Part shown: one piece after another, positions 9,181-17,667 of the stretch
How positions within the stretch are numbered: position 1 is the first letter of the stretch
Layout of the letters: each line of letters starts with the position of its first letter
NCBI GenBank assembly: GCA_026419545.1
Contig: JANZZE010000013.1
Span: 1 to 32,523, forward strand
Reading direction: 5' to 3'
DNA from: Acidimicrobiales bacterium
Lineage (GTDB): Bacteria; Actinomycetota; Acidimicrobiia; Acidimicrobiales; Acidimicrobilacustridaceae
Length of the DNA stretch: 32,523 nucleotides
The notes under the pieces: model-generated
What the model saw: only the letters and a program-made list of their open reading frames with translations
The model's database searches: none
What the model was told of the DNA's origin: nothing
Made by a program: the position numbers and the translations under genes

Positions 9181-9210
9181 TTGACCGACTGGTCTAGTTA
9201 TTCTGGTCAA
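9181..9210 (+). promoter_or_regulatory. Promoter/operator region of the first metallo-hydrolase gene
   Basis: TATTCT (9199-9204) ends seven bases before GTG 9212. An inverted repeat flanks it: TTGACC (9181-9186) and GGTCAA (9205-9210). The left arm is also part of GACC-GACT-GGTC (9183-9194), and CTGGTC is repeated at 9189 and 9203. The arrangement resembles a repressor site straddling the -10. TTGACC is only 12 bp from TATTCT, too close to serve as its -35. Confidence 0.4.
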
Positions 9211-9211
9211 C

Positions 9212-10396
9212 GTGACGGAGGGGACGGCTCCCGCCTCTACCGCTGATGGGGTTGCGTCCGACTCGGGCCAACCACGCCGGCAGGAACAAGAAGGCGCTTC
9301 AAGCGAGGTAGTCGAAGTCGCGCCAGGGATCCTGCGGATGCAGCTCCCGATCGACTTCACGGGCCTCGGGCACGTGAACACCTATGCACTCGAAGACCGC
9401 CGCGGTGTCGCCATCGTCGATCCGGGCCTCCCGGGCAAGAAATCATGGGAAAGCCTCGAGGACCGGCTCAGTCGCGCAGGTATCCCACTCGGCCGGGTCC
9501 ACACGGTGATCATCACGCACTCGCACCCCGATCACTTCGGTGGCGCAGGGCTGCTCGCCGAGATGACCGGCGCCGCCATAGTCGCCTCCCACCAGTTCCG
9601 GACCTGGTGGGACCCCGACGAGGATTGGAACGAGCGCGAACTGGAACCAGCGGATCCATCTCGGACGCACCTCCCCGGCGGAACGACCAGTGCGGAACCC
9701 TTGGCGCACGCGATCGTCGGCAGGACTCACACGCCCGACGGGAAGAAGGTCCCGCCGTCGCCGTTCGGGCGACCAACTCCCTGGGGTGGCAAGACCGAAG
9801 AACTCCCTCCTGAACGTCGGGCGGAGCTTGAGCGCAACCTTGAAGAGGCGCTGCGCTGGTTCCGCGTGCCATGCCCCTCGATCCGGCTGCGCGACAACGA
9901 CCCGATCACACTGGCCGAACGGGAATGGTTCGGCTTGTACACACCGGGTCACACCAATGACCATCTGTGCCTGTTCGACCCCACCGAGGGCGTATTGCTT
10001 GCCGGTGACCACGTGCTGCCAACGATCACACCTCACATCTCAGGGATGATCGAGGGCGATCCGCTCGCCCGTTACGTCGAGTCCCTCGATCGCATCGCGT
10101 CGTTCTCAGGCGTCAAAACCGTGCTACCGGCTCACGGTCAACCTTTCGGGGATTTACCGCGGCGAGTCGAGGAGATCAAACGCCACCACGAACTCCGCCT
10201 CGCCCGATTGGCGGAGATCTCAGACAGCCTCGGTTGGGCCACGGTCCAGGAGCTCTCTCAGCAGCTTTTCGCTCCTCGGGCCTGGGGTTCGATGGCCGAA
10301 AGCGAGACCTACGCCCATCTCGAACACGAGCGGCTCCGAGGCCGAGCCGAGCGACGGGAGGTTGAGGGCAGACTCGAATACCGCATCACGGGTTGA
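9212..10396 (+). CDS. Metallo-beta-lactamase-fold hydrolase
   Basis: A 394-residue MBL-fold protein. The metal motif HSHPDH (H103, H105, D107, H108) is present, with a further His in YTPGHTNDHLCLF, an Asp/His in LLAGDHVLP and a His in LPAHGQPF, so a dinuclear metal site is likely. Between the first motif and PGHT there is an insert of about 100 residues rich in Pro, Glu and Arg (EPADPSRTHLPGG to RRAELERNLEE). The C-terminal 90 residues are helical and charged. The substrate is unknown; relatives hydrolyse thioesters, lactones or phosphoesters. GTG 9212 follows TATTCT by seven bases. It is convergent with the aldehyde dehydrogenase gene. Confidence 0.9.
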   Translation: MTEGTAPASTADGVASDSGQPRRQEQEGASSEVVEVAPGILRMQLPIDFTGLGHVNTYALEDRRGVAIVDPGLPGKKSWESLEDRLSRAGIPLGRVHTVIITHSHPDHFGGAGLLAEMTGAAIVASHQFRTWWDPDEDWNERELEPADPSRTHLPGGTTSAEPLAHAIVGRTHTPDGKKVPPSPFGRPTPWGGKTEELPPERRAELERNLEEALRWFRVPCPSIRLRDNDPITLAEREWFGLYTPGHTNDHLCLFDPTEGVLLAGDHVLPTITPHISGMIEGDPLARYVESLDRIASFSGVKTVLPAHGQPFGDLPRRVEEIKRHHELRLARLAEISDSLGWATVQELSQQLFAPRAWGSMAESETYAHLEHERLRGRAERREVEGRLEYRITG

Positions 10397-10561
10397 GACG
10401 CAGCAGTACCTCCGCCTGCGGGCTTCCCATTGCTGACCAATCCGGAGAACGTGCCGCCGACGGTGACCCTCGGTCCTCCCGGCTGACGAAGCAGAACGTG
10501 CCGCCGGGAGCGAGCCCCCTCGGGCTCTGCACCCGGCAGCACGGTAGGCCTACGCTTCGGA
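10397..10561. repeat. Spacer with 14-bp direct repeat
   Basis: The 165-bp spacer between two convergent genes carries AGAACGTGCCGCCG twice, at 10446-10459 and 10493-10506, offset by 47 bp. The second copy runs into the nested hairpin at 10503-10537. No coding frame with supportive features is seen. Confidence 0.6.
10503..10537. terminator. Nested hairpin between convergent genes, probable bidirectional terminator
   Basis: An inner stem GAGCCC (10512-10517)/GGGCTC (10522-10527) with a CCTC loop sits inside an outer stem GCCGGG (10503-10508)/CCCGGC (10532-10537). There is no T tract, as is common for GC-rich actinobacterial terminators. Both flanking genes end towards it. Confidence 0.55.
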
Positions 10562-12079
10562 TCAGATGTTGGCGCTCAGCGCCGAATACTGGATGTGATT
10601 GTTCCGGCCCGACGTCTCCGGGTTGACGTGGACATGCTTGACCTGGCGATAGATGTCGAATCCCTCGGTGCCTAGTTCTCGACCGATCCCGGACTGCTTG
10701 TATCCGCCAAACGGCCGCTCGGGCGAGATCATGTGGTAGTCGTTGATCCACACCGTGCCAGTGCGCATACCTGCTGCGACCTTCTGAGCACGCTCGAGGT
10801 TGCCGCTCTGCACACCACCAGCGAGCCCGTAGATCGAGTCGTTGGCGATGGCGATCGCCTCTTCGTCGGTATCGAACGGAATAACGCACAGCACGGGCCC
10901 AAAGATCTCTTCCTGCGCGATCTTTGCGCTGTTCGGCACATCGACGAAGATGGTCGGCTCGAAGAAGTTCTCCTTGGCCAAGCCTTCGGGCAGCCCAGCT
11001 GGGATGCTTCCACCGCAGATAGGTTCACCGACTTCTTCGCGACCAAGCGCCACATAGCGCTCGGTTGTCTCGACTTGGCTCCGGTGCACCAGCGGACCGA
11101 TGTCGGTCATCATGTCGAGTTGGTTCCCGAGCACGATCTTGCCGGCACGATCAGCGAGCAAACTCACGAACTCGTCATAAATGCTTCGCTGCACCAGGGC
11201 GCGAGTGCCGGATTCGCAGACCTGGCCGCCATGGAAGAACGTACCGAACAGGACGCCCGCAGCGGCCAGATCGAGGTCTGCATCGTCGAGAACGATGTTG
11301 GCGCTCTTGCCACCGAGCTCGAGGGTCACCGGCTTCACGGTGCCTGAAGCAAGCTGCATGATCCGCCGGCCAACTTCGGTCGAGCCAGTGAACGCAACTT
11401 TGTCGACCATGGGATTCGAAGCCAGTTCCTCACCCACAGTTCCACCCGGACCGGCCAAGACGTTCAGAACGCCCGGCGGGAGCAGGTCGGCTTCCGTGAT
11501 GAGCTGGGCAAGCTTCAATGCCGTGATCGACGTATACGACGCTGGCTTGATCACCGAGCAGTTCCCCGCAGCTAGCGCAGGGGCGATCTTCCACGCCGCC
11601 ATGATGAATGGGAAGTTCCAAGGGATGATGCCAGTGCACACACCGAGTGGCTCATAGAGCCGGTAGTTCTCGCTCTGAGGAAAGACCGCGGGCGGTAGGT
11701 CTGCTCGATCTGGTTGTTCTTCGGCGAGCTTGGCGAACCATTCGAAGGCCTGCTGCGCGCCCGGCACATCGGCAAGCGACGCCTTTCGGATCGTCCCCCC
11801 AGAGTCAAGTGCCTCGAGTTCAGCGAGCATCGCTGCGTTGTCCCCGATGAGGGCGGCGATTGCCCGGAGCTTCTCGGCCCGTTCTTTGCCCGACAGCTTC
11901 GGCCAAGGCCCTTCGTCGAAAGCCTTCCGGGCAGCCTCGATGGCCTTGACCGCATCTTCTTTCCCGGCCCGAGGAAGGTCAGCCAGCTTTTCATTGGTAC
12001 CGGGATTGAACGTTTCGAATGTCTCGCCAGATGCAGCTTCGACCAGCTCGCCCCCGATGAGCATCTTGTAGTCGGCCAT
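10562..12079 (-). CDS. NAD(P)-dependent aldehyde dehydrogenase
   Basis: A 505-residue ALDH-superfamily enzyme oxidising an aldehyde to a carboxylate. Visible are N155 in IPWNFPF, cofactor Lys K178 in IKPA, FTGSTEVG (230-237), general base E254 in LELGGKSAN, nucleophile C288 in GQVCESGTR, EEIFGPV, and the C-terminal PFGGYKQSGIGRELG. Its sequence is closest in feel to broad aldehyde or betaine-aldehyde type enzymes; the exact substrate is not decidable. ATG 12079 has AGGGGG about six bases upstream, so the 48-bp longer frame is rejected. The 157-bp upstream gap holds palindromic operator-like sites, suggesting dedicated control. Confidence 0.94.
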   Translation of the reverse strand: MADYKMLIGGELVEAASGETFETFNPGTNEKLADLPRAGKEDAVKAIEAARKAFDEGPWPKLSGKERAEKLRAIAALIGDNAAMLAELEALDSGGTIRKASLADVPGAQQAFEWFAKLAEEQPDRADLPPAVFPQSENYRLYEPLGVCTGIIPWNFPFIMAAWKIAPALAAGNCSVIKPASYTSITALKLAQLITEADLLPPGVLNVLAGPGGTVGEELASNPMVDKVAFTGSTEVGRRIMQLASGTVKPVTLELGGKSANIVLDDADLDLAAAGVLFGTFFHGGQVCESGTRALVQRSIYDEFVSLLADRAGKIVLGNQLDMMTDIGPLVHRSQVETTERYVALGREEVGEPICGGSIPAGLPEGLAKENFFEPTIFVDVPNSAKIAQEEIFGPVLCVIPFDTDEEAIAIANDSIYGLAGGVQSGNLERAQKVAAGMRTGTVWINDYHMISPERPFGGYKQSGIGRELGTEGFDIYRQVKHVHVNPETSGRNNHIQYSALSANI

Positions 12080-12129
12080 TGAGGTCCCCCTACTCGTGGA
12101 TTGTCGACTGCCCGTCGTGTCGTCCATAC

Positions 12130-12211
12130 GACGTGACGTCGGGTTGACGGTTCGTCAGTCGTGACGGTAGTCGCGTTCACCGCCTCCGGCACAGACCTGA
12201 CGACTCGTCAG
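12130..12211 (-). promoter_or_regulatory. Cluster of palindromic operator-like sites upstream of the aldehyde dehydrogenase
   Basis: Three palindromes: GACGT-G-ACGTC at 12130-12140; TTGACGGTTCGTCAG at 12144-12158, with TGACG/CGTCA arms; and CTGACGACTCGTCAG at 12197-12211, perfect with 7-bp arms. The last two share YTGACGRYTCGTCAG and are 53 bp apart, about five helical turns. They lie 50-132 bp upstream of the start codon. The form suits a dimeric TetR/GntR-type regulator, and no such gene is in the window. Confidence 0.5.
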
Positions 12212-12236
12212 AAAGAGGCCGGGCTCACGACCACCG

Positions 12237-13097
12237 TCAGGCGATGGTCCACTTCCCAGTGATCGATTTGCCTTTGGCCTTTCCTTCAACCGCGAGCTTC
12301 AGCAGATGTGCGTGGAGCGAGTAGCGCGCGATCGGCCAGCGGCTCTCGTCGACATCGGCATACACGACCGGGATCAAGTCGTCGACCTTGGCAACACCAG
12401 CCGCCTTGAGCGCAGCCAGCACCTTCTTCTCGCGCTCGAGGCGGTGCGCGATGTTCCAGTCGATGACGTCGTTGGGGTTCTCGATGAGTCGACCGTGACC
12501 AGGCGCGATTGATCGCAAGCGCAGCTTCTTCAATTTCGCCAGCGAATCGAGATAGGCCGACACGTCGCCGTCCGGTGGACGGATGACGGTGGTCTGGCCC
12601 TCGTTGATGTGATCGCCCGAGAGCAACATGCGTTCCTCTTCGACGAGGAAACAAAGGTGGTTCGATGCATGACCCGGCGTGTGGATGGCCCGCAGTCTGA
12701 ACTCTGTGGAATCGATGACGTAGCCATCACCGATCTTCTTGTGCGGCTTCACGCCGTCTTTCGCGTTGAAGGCCAAGATCTCCGCACCAGTGCGCTCAGC
12801 GAGCGTCGCCGCGCCAGTTGCGTGGTCGGGATGCGAATGCGTCAACGCGATCCAGCGGATGCGGTCACCACCGCAACCGACGATCGCGTCAAGATGCGCT
12901 GGATCATCAACCGCGGGATCCACGACCACGACCTCGTCAATCCCTACGAGGTAGGTATTCGTACCCGGTCCGGTGAACACGTTGGGGTTCGGGGCAACGA
13001 TGCGCCTCACCATGGGACTCAGCGCGCGTGCCACCCCAGGCACCAGTGGCTCTGGCCCTGCTCGAACGTCATCGTCGGGCTCGGTGTTCTGTTTCAT
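12237..13097 (-). CDS. MBL-fold hydrolase, LACTB2-like
   Basis: A 286-residue MBL protein with HSHPDH (H87, H89, D91, H92), HTPGHASNHLCF, LLSGDHINEGQTTVI and the downstream His in IAPGHGRLIE. PNPNVFTGPGTNTYLVG at about 36-52 and the C-terminal winged region (VLAALKAAGVAKVDDLIPVVY, YSLHAHLLKL) are hallmarks of the LACTB2 group, whose human member is an endoribonuclease; in bacteria the substrate is uncertain. GCGAGG precedes ATG 13097. It starts 25 nt after the Nudix stop and probably belongs to the fxsA-Nudix-MBL transcript. Confidence 0.9.
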   Translation of the reverse strand: MKQNTEPDDDVRAGPEPLVPGVARALSPMVRRIVAPNPNVFTGPGTNTYLVGIDEVVVVDPAVDDPAHLDAIVGCGGDRIRWIALTHSHPDHATGAATLAERTGAEILAFNAKDGVKPHKKIGDGYVIDSTEFRLRAIHTPGHASNHLCFLVEEERMLLSGDHINEGQTTVIRPPDGDVSAYLDSLAKLKKLRLRSIAPGHGRLIENPNDVIDWNIAHRLEREKKVLAALKAAGVAKVDDLIPVVYADVDESRWPIARYSLHAHLLKLAVEGKAKGKSITGKWTIA

Positions 13098-13122
13098 CCT
13101 CGCCTCGGCATCTCGTTGCCTC

Positions 13123-14022
13123 TCACACCTCTCTCGAAGCCGGGTCAGCGATGATCCCCAGCCGGTTCATCGGGGTCCCCTCAGGGAGGGCGGCCGGGAC
13201 GACGTCGTCGTAGGTGGGGTCCCCGGGTAGGACGATCCGGTACCCACCGCCCTCATCTTCAACGATACGGGGCAGTATCGCCGGTACCTCATCGGTAGCG
13301 GCCGCCGCCTCGATCAACTCGTCGCAGCAGTCGAAGCGACTGAGCGTCACCAAACTGCGCATGGTCGGGAAGATCAGGTCGAAGTCCCCGGCCTCGTGGC
13401 GCTCAAGCGCCTCCGCTGGCGCAATCCAGAGATTGGCAATCACCTCGCGGTCATCATGGAGTGGTTCTTGAGCCTCAGGCGCTCGGGCCACGAAGAACCG
13501 GGTGTCGTACCGACGCGGGGCCCCCTCAGGCGTGATCCAGTGACTGAAGTAATACATGGCGTCGACGGCGAGCTGCAGTCCTTCTACCGCGCAGATCTCG
13601 ACAAGTCGCCGCTGCCCGTCATCGATCGCCTTTCGGTGCAGCCGAAACCGTGCATCGACCTCGGGATCGTCGAACCGGACAAGTTCGCCTGACGAGTCGT
13701 AAGCGAGCAACACCCCCGCTTCCTCAAAGCACTCCCGGATCGCGGCAACCCAGAAGGCGAGCCCACCCCGCTCGAGGCCGAGGCGGCGCGACGCGTCGGC
13801 ATCGCTGCGCCCATGACAGACAGCATCGAGGTCGGCATTGCGGTCGGCGTCATCAACCGCCCCACCGGGAAACACAAACGCACCGCCAACGAAGTCCGAT
13901 TTGAGATTCCGGCGGAGCATGAACACCTCTATGCCGTTCCCTGAGAGGGAATCCCGGACGAGCATGACCGTCGCCGCATCACGCACCGGTACGTCTTGAG
14001 GTGCTATCGGCCCGGACGACAT
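13123..14022 (-). CDS. Nudix hydrolase with split Nudix box (NUDT19-like)
   Basis: A 299-residue protein. The Nudix box is interrupted: GGAFVFPGGAVDDAD and IRECFEEAGVLL are separated by about 35 residues. This split box is the hallmark of the NUDT19/acyl-CoA diphosphatase-like group, so hydrolysis of CoA derivatives is possible but inferred. The following segments (YYFSHWITPEGAPRRYDTRF, FFVA, IAPAEALERH) also match that group. ATG 14022 lies 1 nt after the fxsA stop, with AGGTG as SD inside the fxsA end, indicating translational coupling. The longer frame to 14097 would overlap fxsA. Confidence 0.88.
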   Translation of the reverse strand: MSSGPIAPQDVPVRDAATVMLVRDSLSGNGIEVFMLRRNLKSDFVGGAFVFPGGAVDDADRNADLDAVCHGRSDADASRRLGLERGGLAFWVAAIRECFEEAGVLLAYDSSGELVRFDDPEVDARFRLHRKAIDDGQRRLVEICAVEGLQLAVDAMYYFSHWITPEGAPRRYDTRFFVARAPEAQEPLHDDREVIANLWIAPAEALERHEAGDFDLIFPTMRSLVTLSRFDCCDELIEAAAATDEVPAILPRIVEDEGGGYRIVLPGDPTYDDVVPAALPEGTPMNRLGIIADPASREV

Positions 14023-14023
14023 C

Positions 14024-14551
14024 TCACCTGTCAAGCTCGGAACGCCCGGACTGCGCTGCAGTCGCCGCTTGCGGATCGACCTCTTCGGATTCGGCATCGA
14101 TCACATCGCCGCCGAACCGAGCTGACGAGGAGACGACAGGCCCAAACCACACGAACCGCCCCACCGACGCCGCGCCGTACGACCCGGTCTCCACGCGCTG
14201 GTGAAGCCATCGTAGGAGCACCCTCCGGGCCAACACTCGGGTCGGTGGGATGAGCAACACCAAGCCGAGCAAGTCAGTCAAGAACCCTGGCGTGAGCATC
14301 AAAGCCCCAGCCAGTAGGATCAGAAAACCATCTGCAAGTTCGCCGGTGGGGAGCATCCCCTGGGCGATCTGCCGGTTCATCCGCCGCACGACCCCTAAGC
14401 CCTCACGCTTGCACAACCAAGCACCCGCGATCGCCACCAGCACCATCAGGGCGATTGTCTCGGGGGTCCCGATGACTTGTGCGACCTGGATGACGCCGTA
14501 GATCTCGACGAATGGCACCACCAGGAAGAGCACAAGTATGACGCCGGCCAT
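14024..14551 (-). CDS. fxsA: FxsA family membrane protein
   Basis: A 175-residue protein with about three to four membrane helices: VILVLFLVVPFVEIYGVIQVA at the N-terminus, IALMVLVAIAGAWLC, and FLILLAGALMLTPGFLTDLLG (the family signature). The N-terminal VPFVEIY is typical. E. coli FxsA relieves phage T7 exclusion by F plasmid; its role here is unknown. ATG 14551 is chosen because TAGCAT ends seven bases upstream and because family members start right at the first helix; ATG 14560 and TTG 14581 are alternatives. The C-terminal 45 residues are hydrophilic. Confidence 0.88.
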   Translation of the reverse strand: MAGVILVLFLVVPFVEIYGVIQVAQVIGTPETIALMVLVAIAGAWLCKREGLGVVRRMNRQIAQGMLPTGELADGFLILLAGALMLTPGFLTDLLGLVLLIPPTRVLARRVLLRWLHQRVETGSYGAASVGRFVWFGPVVSSSARFGGDVIDAESEEVDPQAATAAQSGRSELDR

Positions 14552-14558
14552 TGATTCC

Positions 14559-14564
14559 ATGCTA
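14559..14564 (-). promoter_or_regulatory. -10 element TAGCAT of fxsA
   Basis: The minus-strand TAGCAT ends seven bases before ATG 14551. The TAGCAT contains the alternative upstream ATG, which supports the downstream start. Confidence 0.45.
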
Positions 14565-14687
14565 CCGGTCAGCCTGCCCAAGGAGCCGTTGGGGTTCGCC
14601 TAGCGTCTTGGCCACGCACGGCCCCGGCGGTCGGCCTGGACATGCCCGTCGGCATCTGATCCAACACGCAGCCGCCTCTGTGTTGAC

Positions 14688-14693
14688 TAACCT
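14688..14693 (+). promoter_or_regulatory. -10 element TAACCT of the orphan response regulator
   Basis: TAACCT ends eight bases before ATG 14702. The adjoining TTGAC directly abuts it and so cannot be its -35. Confidence 0.4.
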
Positions 14694-14701
14694 GCGCTGC
14701 G

Positions 14702-15370
14702 ATGGCAGGGGACCGGATCGGCGTGTTGATCATCGACGATCACCGGTTGGTTGCCGATGCCCTGCGAGCCGCCATCGAGCGCCAAGACGATCTCGAGGTC
14801 ATAGGCGTGGTCTTCTCGGCCGAGGCAGCAACGGCGCTCGCGGACCGTGCCCCTGATGTCGCGCTCGTCGACTACGGGCTTGACACCATCGATGGCTTGG
14901 AGGTGACCCGCCAGCTCAAAGAGCGTTACCCGTCGACACGCGTGGTGCTGATAACAGGCGGAAGCGACCCAACGCTGGCCGCTCGGGCCGCCGATGCAGG
15001 CTGTGACGGATTCCTGTTCAAGACTGATCGCATCAGCTCGATGATCGACGTCGTGCGAGCCGTGAGCCGCGGCCACCGAGTCTTCGATCCGAAGACGCTG
15101 CACGCGGCGCGAGCCGCTCTGCAAGAGAAGGCCGCGGCGGCTTCTCCGGTACCACATCCCTTGACCAAGCGCGAGTTCGAGGTGCTCGAACTCCTAGCCG
15201 AAGGCGCGTCGACCGCGGCCATCGCCGAGCGCCTCTATCTCAGCCCTCACACGGTTCGTAGCCACGTTCGCCACATCCTCGAGAAGCTCGGAGCGCACTC
15301 CAAACTTGAAGCAGTCAGCATCGCGATCCGCAATCGCTGGTTGTCGACTGGTGACGATCTAAAGGCCTGA
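14702..15370 (+). CDS. Orphan NarL/LuxR-family response regulator
   Basis: A 222-residue protein: receiver domain (about 5-125) with D12/D13, phosphoacceptor D57, T85 and K107, and a LuxR HTH (about 150-210) with [31 protein letters not shown] and [11 protein letters not shown]. No histidine kinase gene lies next to it, so the partner is unknown. Its last 56 bp overlap the end of the opposite-strand membrane protein gene. The start fits the leaderless pattern (TAACCT, eight bases upstream). Confidence 0.92.
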   Translation: MAGDRIGVLIIDDHRLVADALRAAIERQDDLEVIGVVFSAEAATALADRAPDVALVDYGLDTIDGLEVTRQLKERYPSTRVVLITGGSDPTLAARAADAGCDGFLFKTDRISSMIDVVRAVSRGHRVFDPKTLHAARAALQEKAAAASPVPHPLTKREFEVLELLAEGASTAAIAERLYLSPHTVRSHVRHILEKLGAHSKLEAVSIAIRNRWLSTGDDLKA

Positions 15371-17018
15371 GCACCTCACCTTGACGCAGCGACCTGGCCA
15401 CCCGGTGTAAAACGGCGAGCACCTCACTCTGAAGCGACGGCTCAACCCTGCTTCCTATACGGCCTCGATCGGCAACAATGCCAACGCTGCCCGTCGTGAC
15501 GTTGCTGAACATCCAGTCACGATGCACGGCATCGACGAAACTGATGCCGCCAATTATGAACAGCCCCGCGATGATCATGAAGCCAGAGACCCGAGGCATC
15601 CGAGCGAGCAGCCAGGCCACCAGCATCGCGATAGCCCCCATTGCGGGCAGATAGAACCGGGTTGCGATGATGAAATGGGCGCCTTCGGGGACTGCGTCGT
15701 GGGTCCACCCGAAAAAGGCATACAGCCCCCAAACGGAGGCCCACCATGTCGCCAACATCGGCGCCACCCATGAGTCGGCAGAAGGCGCTGTCTCCAGCGC
15801 ATCTGGGCTCCCAGAGTCAGCGGCGTGCCCGGGTCCCCGACCAACCGTTGCATGCCGCGCCCGGCTGCGGTGTCTAGCAACCCCCACCGCAAGCACACCA
15901 AGAGCAACCACCGCCGCGGGCCAAATCGGAACGGCGGCAAGCAGGCGACCCGGCATCACCCGTAGGTTGTCGGCGACACTGGCAAGTTCCCACTCTGGGT
16001 TGCCGCCAGCGGTGTACTCGTAACCAGTCGCCACGATCTTGCCAAAGACCTTGACGTTGTAGGTCACGAGGGCAGCAACTGGAACCACTGCGCCGCCAAC
16101 CCACGCCATCCAGATGCGACGCTCCAAGCGCCAACGACCTTTGAGGGTCGCAAGCAGCGCCCACCCAACGACCACGAGTGCCGGCAGCAGGTTCGAATAA
16201 CGAACCGTCATGGACAGGGCAAGCATGAAGAATGCAGCGGCCCCAGCCAGCGCGCGGCGCGACCGGGGTCCGTCAACAGCAAGTACGGCCCACATCATCA
16301 AGCCAGCTCCACCGGCGAGCAAGGCCGAGTCGGTGAAGGTCGGCATGTAGGCCCTATGGGCCATGATCAACACAGCGGGCTGGGAACAGAACAAGCCCAC
16401 GGCAAGCGAAGCCCCCCAGGGGCCGAGCCAGCGTCGCGCTCCAACCCAAAGGCCCAAGCACCCGAGCGCGCCGTAGAACAACGGCGCAAGTCTCACCACC
16501 CCCAGAAGATCGAAGAGGAACGCGAGGGCCGGGTAGCCAGGGTTCTTCTCACTCGCGCACCGGCCGGTCGGCAGGAAGACCCACTGCGTGATTCCAGTGG
16601 GCGGGGCTTCCCCGAACAGCGGGCCGCTGAAACTCCCGACACGCTGGGGGCAGCACCCTGCAGGCGCGGCCGACCCCTCTCTGGACCCATCGCTTGGTCG
16701 CGGGGGATAACTCGGCGGATTGACGCCGGATAACGGTCCGGGGCCACATCCGTCGAGGAATGGCACCGCCGCGAGCGAGAAATTGGGACGGTCCCAGCCG
16801 TCACCCTCTTCGAGCAGCTCGGTGTCGAGGCGCTTGTACTGTTCGATGTCAAGCGTAAGGTTGCCGCTTGCCATGGCCCGCATTGCGGCACGGTAGGCAT
16901 ACGGATCCGGTTCCCGGAGCCTGTGGGGCTGGCCTAAAACGAGGACAGACAAGACAACGAACGACCCCGTAGCCAGCGCCACAGCCAATCGATTCCCGCC
17001 GACGCCGGTTCGGGACAT
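15315..17018 (-). CDS. Multi-spanning membrane protein, GT-C glycosyltransferase-like
   Basis: A 567-residue polytopic protein of unknown function with about ten or more hydrophobic helices. After the first helix ([19 protein letters not shown]) comes [14 protein letters not shown], an acidic first loop of the sort seen in GT-C glycosyltransferases that use polyprenyl-phosphate sugars. A Pro/Gly-rich extracytoplasmic segment with several Cys follows (about 85-155). This suggests cell-envelope glycan transfer, but I cannot match a named family. ATG 17018 follows TAGCGT by seven bases. The 3' end overlaps the convergent regulator gene by 56 bp; the last 40 codons are charged and could be poorly conserved. 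Confidence 0.75.
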   Translation of the reverse strand: MSRTGVGGNRLAVALATGSFVVLSVLVLGQPHRLREPDPYAYRAAMRAMASGNLTLDIEQYKRLDTELLEEGDGWDRPNFSLAAVPFLDGCGPGPLSGVNPPSYPPRPSDGSREGSAAPAGCCPQRVGSFSGPLFGEAPPTGITQWVFLPTGRCASEKNPGYPALAFLFDLLGVVRLAPLFYGALGCLGLWVGARRWLGPWGASLAVGLFCSQPAVLIMAHRAYMPTFTDSALLAGGAGLMMWAVLAVDGPRSRRALAGAAAFFMLALSMTVRYSNLLPALVVVGWALLATLKGRWRLERRIWMAWVGGAVVPVAALVTYNVKVFGKIVATGYEYTAGGNPEWELASVADNLRVMPGRLLAAVPIWPAAVVALGVLAVGVARHRSRARHATVGRGPGHAADSGSPDALETAPSADSWVAPMLATWWASVWGLYAFFGWTHDAVPEGAHFIIATRFYLPAMGAIAMLVAWLLARMPRVSGFMIIAGLFIIGGISFVDAVHRDWMFSNVTTGSVGIVADRGRIGSRVEPSLQSEVLAVLHRVARSLRQGEVLRPLDRHQSTTSDCGSRC

Positions 17019-17025
17019 GACCAGA

Positions 17026-17031
17026 ACGCTA
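17026..17031 (-). promoter_or_regulatory. -10 element TAGCGT of the membrane protein gene
   Basis: The minus-strand TAGCGT ends seven bases before ATG 17018, the same hexamer as before the small HTH gene at 8760. It lies within the 32-bp gap after the SRPBCC gene. Confidence 0.45.
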
Positions 17032-17050
17032 GTTGCGCCGCGCGAGGTGC

Positions 17051-17539
17051 TCAGCGCACCAGATACTCCGCTAGCACAGTGCCGAACAGGTGGTTCCAGC
17101 CTTGCTCGTGGACCGAAGCAGCATCGGGTTCGATCTCACCTGCGCACAGGTGCTCGACGTGAAGCTCAGTACCGTTCGCGGCGGCAACCAGTTCGAACTC
17201 CAGGATGTTGGTCGCCGGGCGCCTCATCGCGAGCGGACCGGTGAGCCGCAATCGGTTCGGCACGTCGACGAGACTCACGGTCGCGAACAACGCACCGCCG
17301 CTGCTCCAGAGCTGTACCCATTGTCCGCCGACCGTGGCGTTGAGGACCGATCGGGCCTCGGGATGGACCCGATGGGACCACCAGTCATTGATGCCCTCAG
17401 TCAGGGCATGCCAGACCCTGGCTTTCGGTACCCGATAGAAGAACTGCAGCGACAGAGCGAATGCACCAGCATCAGCTGCGGCGTGGGATCGGCCGGGAAC
17501 ATCTAGAAACCCCTGATCCTCATCTGGGAGGTCGGGCAT
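17051..17539 (-). CDS. SRPBCC (START-like) domain protein
   Basis: A 162-residue protein with a helix-grip fold: FALSLQFFYRVPKARVWHALT (strand and helix), INDWWSHRVHPEARSVLNATVGG, WVQLWSSGGALFATVSLVDVP, and the C-terminal helix HEQGWNHLFGTVLAEYL. The pattern fits the AHSA1/polyketide-cyclase-like SRPBCC group, which binds hydrophobic ligands; ligand unknown. ATG 17539 is the likeliest start; TTG 17575 would add residues coded from an unusual start. No clear SD or TANNNT is seen upstream, so the start is uncertain. Confidence 0.8.
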   Translation of the reverse strand: MPDLPDEDQGFLDVPGRSHAAADAGAFALSLQFFYRVPKARVWHALTEGINDWWSHRVHPEARSVLNATVGGQWVQLWSSGGALFATVSLVDVPNRLRLTGPLAMRRPATNILEFELVAAANGTELHVEHLCAGEIEPDAASVHEQGWNHLFGTVLAEYLVR

Positions 17540-17598
17540 CACCCGGACTCCACAGGAACACCGCGTCGCAAACAAACGCGAGCAACCGGCCCAACCAA

Positions 17599-17615
17599 CC
17601 CGGCTCTTCGCCGGG
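17599..17615 (-). terminator. Probable terminator downstream of whiB
   Basis: A perfect 6-bp stem CCCGGC/GCCGGG with a 5-nt loop lies 53 bp after the whiB stop in its reading direction, followed on the minus strand by TTGGTTGGG. It separates whiB from the SRPBCC gene. Confidence 0.5.
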
Positions 17616-17667
17616 CGTACCCCCCGACCACGCCCGCGAACAGCGATGCACCCGAAACCGTCGTCGG

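Noticed and set aside
9181-9204. TTGACC...TATTCT as a standard promoter
   Set aside because: The spacer is only 12 bp; TTGACC is better explained as an arm of an inverted repeat.
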